In this document: one piece after another, positions 61,662 through 64,000 of the stretch
Position numbering within the stretch: position 1 is the first letter of the stretch
Layout of the letters: each line of letters opens with the position of its first letter
Assembly (NCBI GenBank): GCA_963676075.2
Contig: CAXXNZ010000028.1
Location: 248,001 to 312,000, forward strand
Origin: JAHJQZ01 sp963676075
GTDB lineage: Bacteria; Pseudomonadota; Alphaproteobacteria; Rhizobiales; Devosiaceae
Direction: 5' to 3'
Length of the DNA: 64,000 nt
Made by a program: the position numbers and the translations under genes
Notes under the pieces: model-generated
The model's database searches: none
The model's input: the letters and a program-made list of their open reading frames with translations, nothing else
What the model was told of the DNA's origin: nothing

Positions 61662-62432
61662 ATGGACACGCTCAAACTCTTCGATCTCACCGGCAAACGC
61701 GCACTGATTACCGGCTCCAGTCGCGGCATCGGCTTTGCACTCGCCAAGGGACTCGCCGGCGCCGGCGCCGAGCTTCTCATCAATGGCCGCTCGGCCGAAA
61801 CGCTCGGTGCAGCCGCGTCCGATCTGGCCGAAGCCGGCGCCAGGGTCACCGCCCTCGCCTTCGACGTCACCAGCGAAGACAGCATCTCCGACGCCATTGG
61901 CTATGCAGAGAACGACATCGGCCCGATCGACATCCTGATCAACAATGCCGGCATGCAGCATCGCGCGCCGCTTGAGGATTTTCCCGCAGAGGCCTTCGAG
62001 GCAATCATGCGGGCCAATGTCACTTCGGCGTTCCTTGTCGGCAAGGCGGTGGCCAACAACATGCTTGCGCGCGGCTCGGGCCGGATCATCAACATCTGCT
62101 CACTGACCACCCGCCTGGCGCGCGTCGGCATCACCCCATACACCACATCAAAGGGCGCCATAGCCAATCTGACCAAGGGCATGGCATCGGAATGGGCCGG
62201 CAGGGGGTTGAACGTCAACGGCATCGCGCCGGGCTATTTCAAGACCGAACTCAACCGCGCTCTGTTCGAGGACGAGAAATTCACCAACTGGCTTACCGAA
62301 CGCACGCCAGCTGGACGCTGGGGCGACACCGCCGAGCTTGTCGGCGCCGCCGTGTTCCTCGCCTCCGAAGCGGCGAGCTTCGTCAACGGCCACATCCTTT
62401 ACGTCGACGGCGGCCTGTCGGCGCGCATGTAG
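61662..62432 (+). CDS. Short-chain dehydrogenase, gluconate 5-dehydrogenase type
   Basis: The 256-residue SDR has TGSSRGIGFALA, NNAGMQHR, the Ser of NICSLTTRL, YTTSKGAIANL and the C-terminal VDGGLSARM. The pattern and C-terminus fit gluconate 5-dehydrogenase-like enzymes. ATG 61662 begins the family start MDTLKLFDLTGKRALITG; ATG 61647 is possible. It is divergent from gnd. Confidence 0.8.
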   Translation: MDTLKLFDLTGKRALITGSSRGIGFALAKGLAGAGAELLINGRSAETLGAAASDLAEAGARVTALAFDVTSEDSISDAIGYAENDIGPIDILINNAGMQHRAPLEDFPAEAFEAIMRANVTSAFLVGKAVANNMLARGSGRIINICSLTTRLARVGITPYTTSKGAIANLTKGMASEWAGRGLNVNGIAPGYFKTELNRALFEDEKFTNWLTERTPAGRWGDTAELVGAAVFLASEAASFVNGHILYVDGGLSARM

Positions 62433-62478
62433 GGCGGTAAGGTCCTCGTCTTGAGGCCTCATGACCTCAGGGTGAGAC

Positions 62479-62769
62479 CTACACGTCTTCCACGTCGCTC
62501 AACCAGCCGACCTCGATCCGGTCGAGCTCACCCGGCTTCATCGTCTCGAGCCAGGCAAGAAAACCAGCCCGGTCGACAAGCCCGGCCCGCGCCGCATCCG
62601 CATCCGTCACATCGTCAGCCGAAATCGGCGTAATCGCGCCGATCTTCATGATGCCGAGTTTTGTCTTGAGCGTGCCACCTTCCCTGACCGTCCGCCGCCG
62701 CCAGCGCCGGAACTGCAAGGTGATCTCGCCAGAGCGGATCTTTTCGAGGACATCGCGTTTGATCAGCAT
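62479..62769 (-). CDS. Small ASCH-like protein
   Basis: The 96-residue product begins MLIKRDVLEKIRSGEITLQF and has RRWRRRTVREGGTLKT, which resembles a small ASCH/PUA-like fold that binds RNA or nucleotides. Assignment is tentative. ATG 62769 is chosen; an in-frame start at 62805 would add 12 residues. Confidence 0.55.
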   Translation of the reverse strand: MLIKRDVLEKIRSGEITLQFRRWRRRTVREGGTLKTKLGIMKIGAITPISADDVTDADAARAGLVDRAGFLAWLETMKPGELDRIEVGWLSDVEDV

Positions 62770-62835
62770 GGTTTGGCTTCCAGTCGCATTTGCGGCTCTT
62801 GCCACTCGGCCATAAGCCTCATGGCCTCCTCACCT

Positions 62836-62860
62836 AAAATCGCACCACCGGAGCGATTTT
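62836..62860 (-). terminator. Hairpin following tRNA-Leu
   Basis: AAAATCGC and GCGATTTT form a perfect 8-bp stem with a 9-nt loop. On the minus strand it lies 24 bp after the tRNA-Leu 3' end, so it probably terminates it. Confidence 0.5.
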
Positions 62861-62883
62861 GCGCCTGCGGCGCCGGGTTGGAG

Positions 62884-62970
62884 TGGTGCAGGCGGCGGGA
62901 ATCGAACCCGCACGGCTATACAGCCTCAGGATTTTAAGTCCTGTGTGTCTACCAGTTCCACCACGCCTGC
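62884..62970 (-). tRNA. tRNA-Leu (TAA)
   Basis: This is an 87-nt type II tRNA with acceptor GCAGGCG/CGCCTGC, anticodon loop CTTAAAA (TAA), a long variable arm, T loop TTCGATT, discriminator A and encoded CCA. Confidence 0.95.
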
Positions 62971-63028
62971 CTGCGAGTTTGATGATATGCGCGCCTGCTG
63001 TCGTCAAGTCGCTGGCGCGCCCGGAACA

Positions 63029-63520
63029 TTAGTCGGTCTCACCGGAAATCGGCGCCGCGTAGGATACGTCGAGATCCCAGGGGAAATAAATCCAGGTGTC
63101 CTGGCTGACTTCGGTGATGAAGGTGTCGACCATCTCGCGCCCCTTGGGCTTGGCGTAGACGGTAGCAAAATGCGCGCCCGGCAGCATGTCGCGCACAACG
63201 CGCGCCGTCGCGCCGGTATCGACCAGATCGTCGACGATCAGCACCTTTTCCTTGCCGAGCATATCGAGCACGGTCTGGGAAATCGGTTTCAGCACGCGGA
63301 TGCTGCCCTGGTTCTGGTGGTCGTAGCTTTTGACCGCCACGCATTCGACGGTACGGATGTTGAGCTCGCGGGCGACGATCGCCGCCGGCACCAGCCCGCC
63401 GCGCGTGATAGCGACAACGGCAGCGAACGGCCCCTCGCCGGTCAGACGCCAGGCCAGCGCCCGGCTGTCGCGGTGAAACTGATCCCAGGTGACGGGAAAG
63501 GACTTTTGCGAAGGGTTCAT
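63029..63520 (-). CDS. gpt: Xanthine (guanine) phosphoribosyltransferase
   Basis: The 163-residue salvage enzyme has the PRPP-binding motif KVLIVDDLVDTGATARVV and early VVAITRGGLVPAAIVAREL. The last 40 residues (DTWIYFPWDLDVSYAAP) are typical for XGPRT. ATG 63520 overlaps the CinA-like stop, so both are coupled. Confidence 0.93.
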   Translation of the reverse strand: MNPSQKSFPVTWDQFHRDSRALAWRLTGEGPFAAVVAITRGGLVPAAIVARELNIRTVECVAVKSYDHQNQGSIRVLKPISQTVLDMLGKEKVLIVDDLVDTGATARVVRDMLPGAHFATVYAKPKGREMVDTFITEVSQDTWIYFPWDLDVSYAAPISGETD

Positions 63521-64000
63521 GACGACTTGGTTCCTGTGAGATCGATCTTGTGTTCGGCATGCAGCCTGTCGACCAGCGCCTGCACCTCGGCAGTCGCCTG
63601 ATCCAGCCGGGCTTCGTCGGCGGAGCGCAGCACGAGCTGGGCATAGATCGGCATGCGGCCGGTCTGCGGATAAGACCCGATCCGGACGTCCGGATAGGCC
63701 TTCTGGATATCGCCGAGTTCGGCGGCAACGGTGCTTTCGCCGACGGCGCAATCAACGGTCTGCATCAAAAGTTTTGTGCCTTGACGGAGCTTTGGCCGTA
63801 AATCTTCAAGCATTGAGAGAAGAACGCTCGGCACACCGGCCATGACATGAACATTGCCGATGATGAACCCCGGCGCCGCCGAAACGGCATTATAGATGAG
63901 GCTGCCGCCGACCGGCACCCGCGCCATCAGTTCGCGCCCCGGGGTCAACTCGCTGACGTTCCAGCGATCCATCATCAGTTGGCAGGCTTCCTGATTGATC
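63517..64000 (-). CDS. Partial CinA/MoaB-like molybdopterin-binding-fold protein
   Basis: The frame is open to the right edge: upstream of MMDRWNVSELTPGRELMARV the sequence INQEACQL is in frame. About 160 C-terminal residues of a CinA-type (MoCF_biosynth) protein are visible, with APGFIIGNVHVMAGVPSVL. The N-terminal part lies beyond the window. It is followed at once by gpt. Confidence 0.8.
   Translation of the reverse strand, partial: INQEACQLMMDRWNVSELTPGRELMARVPVGGSLIYNAVSAAPGFIIGNVHVMAGVPSVLLSMLEDLRPKLRQGTKLLMQTVDCAVGESTVAAELGDIQKAYPDVRIGSYPQTGRMPIYAQLVLRSADEARLDQATAEVQALVDRLHAEHKIDLTGTKSS

Overview
This window reads as a chromosomal segment of an alphaproteobacterium, most likely in the order Hyphomicrobiales (Rhizobiales); a Devosiaceae-like host is a guess. 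The reasons are the high GC content, DUF3126, DUF2336 and BTLCP-family genes, the yidD / iscU-like / folE order, two PilZ proteins, and dense packing with frequent ATGA start-stop overlaps. Region 1-11240: a divergent secretion and signalling locus. On the minus strand lies an ABC half-exporter with a degenerate ATPase (458-2152) and the start of a coupled second gene that leaves the window. On the plus strand lies an operon of a 1557-residue protein with 13 Ig/cadherin-like repeats, a response regulator fused to a dead CheB-like domain, an Hpt phosphotransfer protein and a stand-alone M41 (FtsH-type) peptidase, with ATGA overlaps between the last three. A soluble double-PAS chemotaxis receptor converges on it. 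This cassette is the best candidate for an undescribed system. Region 11240-15770: a decayed accessory segment beside tRNA-Gly. It holds a tyrosine integrase, the 3' end of an MmeI-like DNA methyltransferase, a frameshifted metallo-beta-lactamase-fold gene, and a cluster of direct and inverted repeats. Region 15690-21060: tRNA-Gly and tRNA-Tyr, rlmB, a polysaccharide deacetylase lipoprotein, a complete bufferin-type operon (DUF2282 / MNIO / HvfC-BufC / DoxX) with a hairpin after the precursor gene, and tRNA-Thr. Region 21060-29580: an autotransporter with about 13 beta-helical repeats, an 82-nt foldback element, and a glucan/glucose module on both strands (GH15 glucoamylase, SDR dehydrogenase, short 6-phosphogluconate dehydrogenase, polyphosphate glucokinase). 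Region 29580-42130: a 1236-residue exported peptidoglycan-binding-like protein with eight 14-residue repeats, nadK, a DUF2336 protein, a lytic transglycosylase-like protein, a nitroreductase, an exported protein of unknown function, a PilZ protein, thrS with a leader hairpin, and a Cys-cluster protein. Region 42130-50100: a sugar-nucleotide-type oxidoreductase, an N-terminally extended YidD, an IscU-like scaffold, folE, a DUF1328 microprotein, NAD salvage genes pncA and pncB, hisI, slyX, rhomboid and a PAS protein. Region 50100-64000: a two-PilZ protein, a LapG-family cysteine peptidase, small membrane proteins, DUF3126, cysE, an alpha/beta hydrolase, a zinc-finger protein and FAD monooxygenase, an MFS pump, two GNAT acetyltransferases, the long 6-phosphogluconate dehydrogenase, a gluconate-dehydrogenase-like SDR, an ASCH-like protein, tRNA-Leu, gpt and a partial CinA-like gene. 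No rRNA, CRISPR array or intact insertion sequence was seen.
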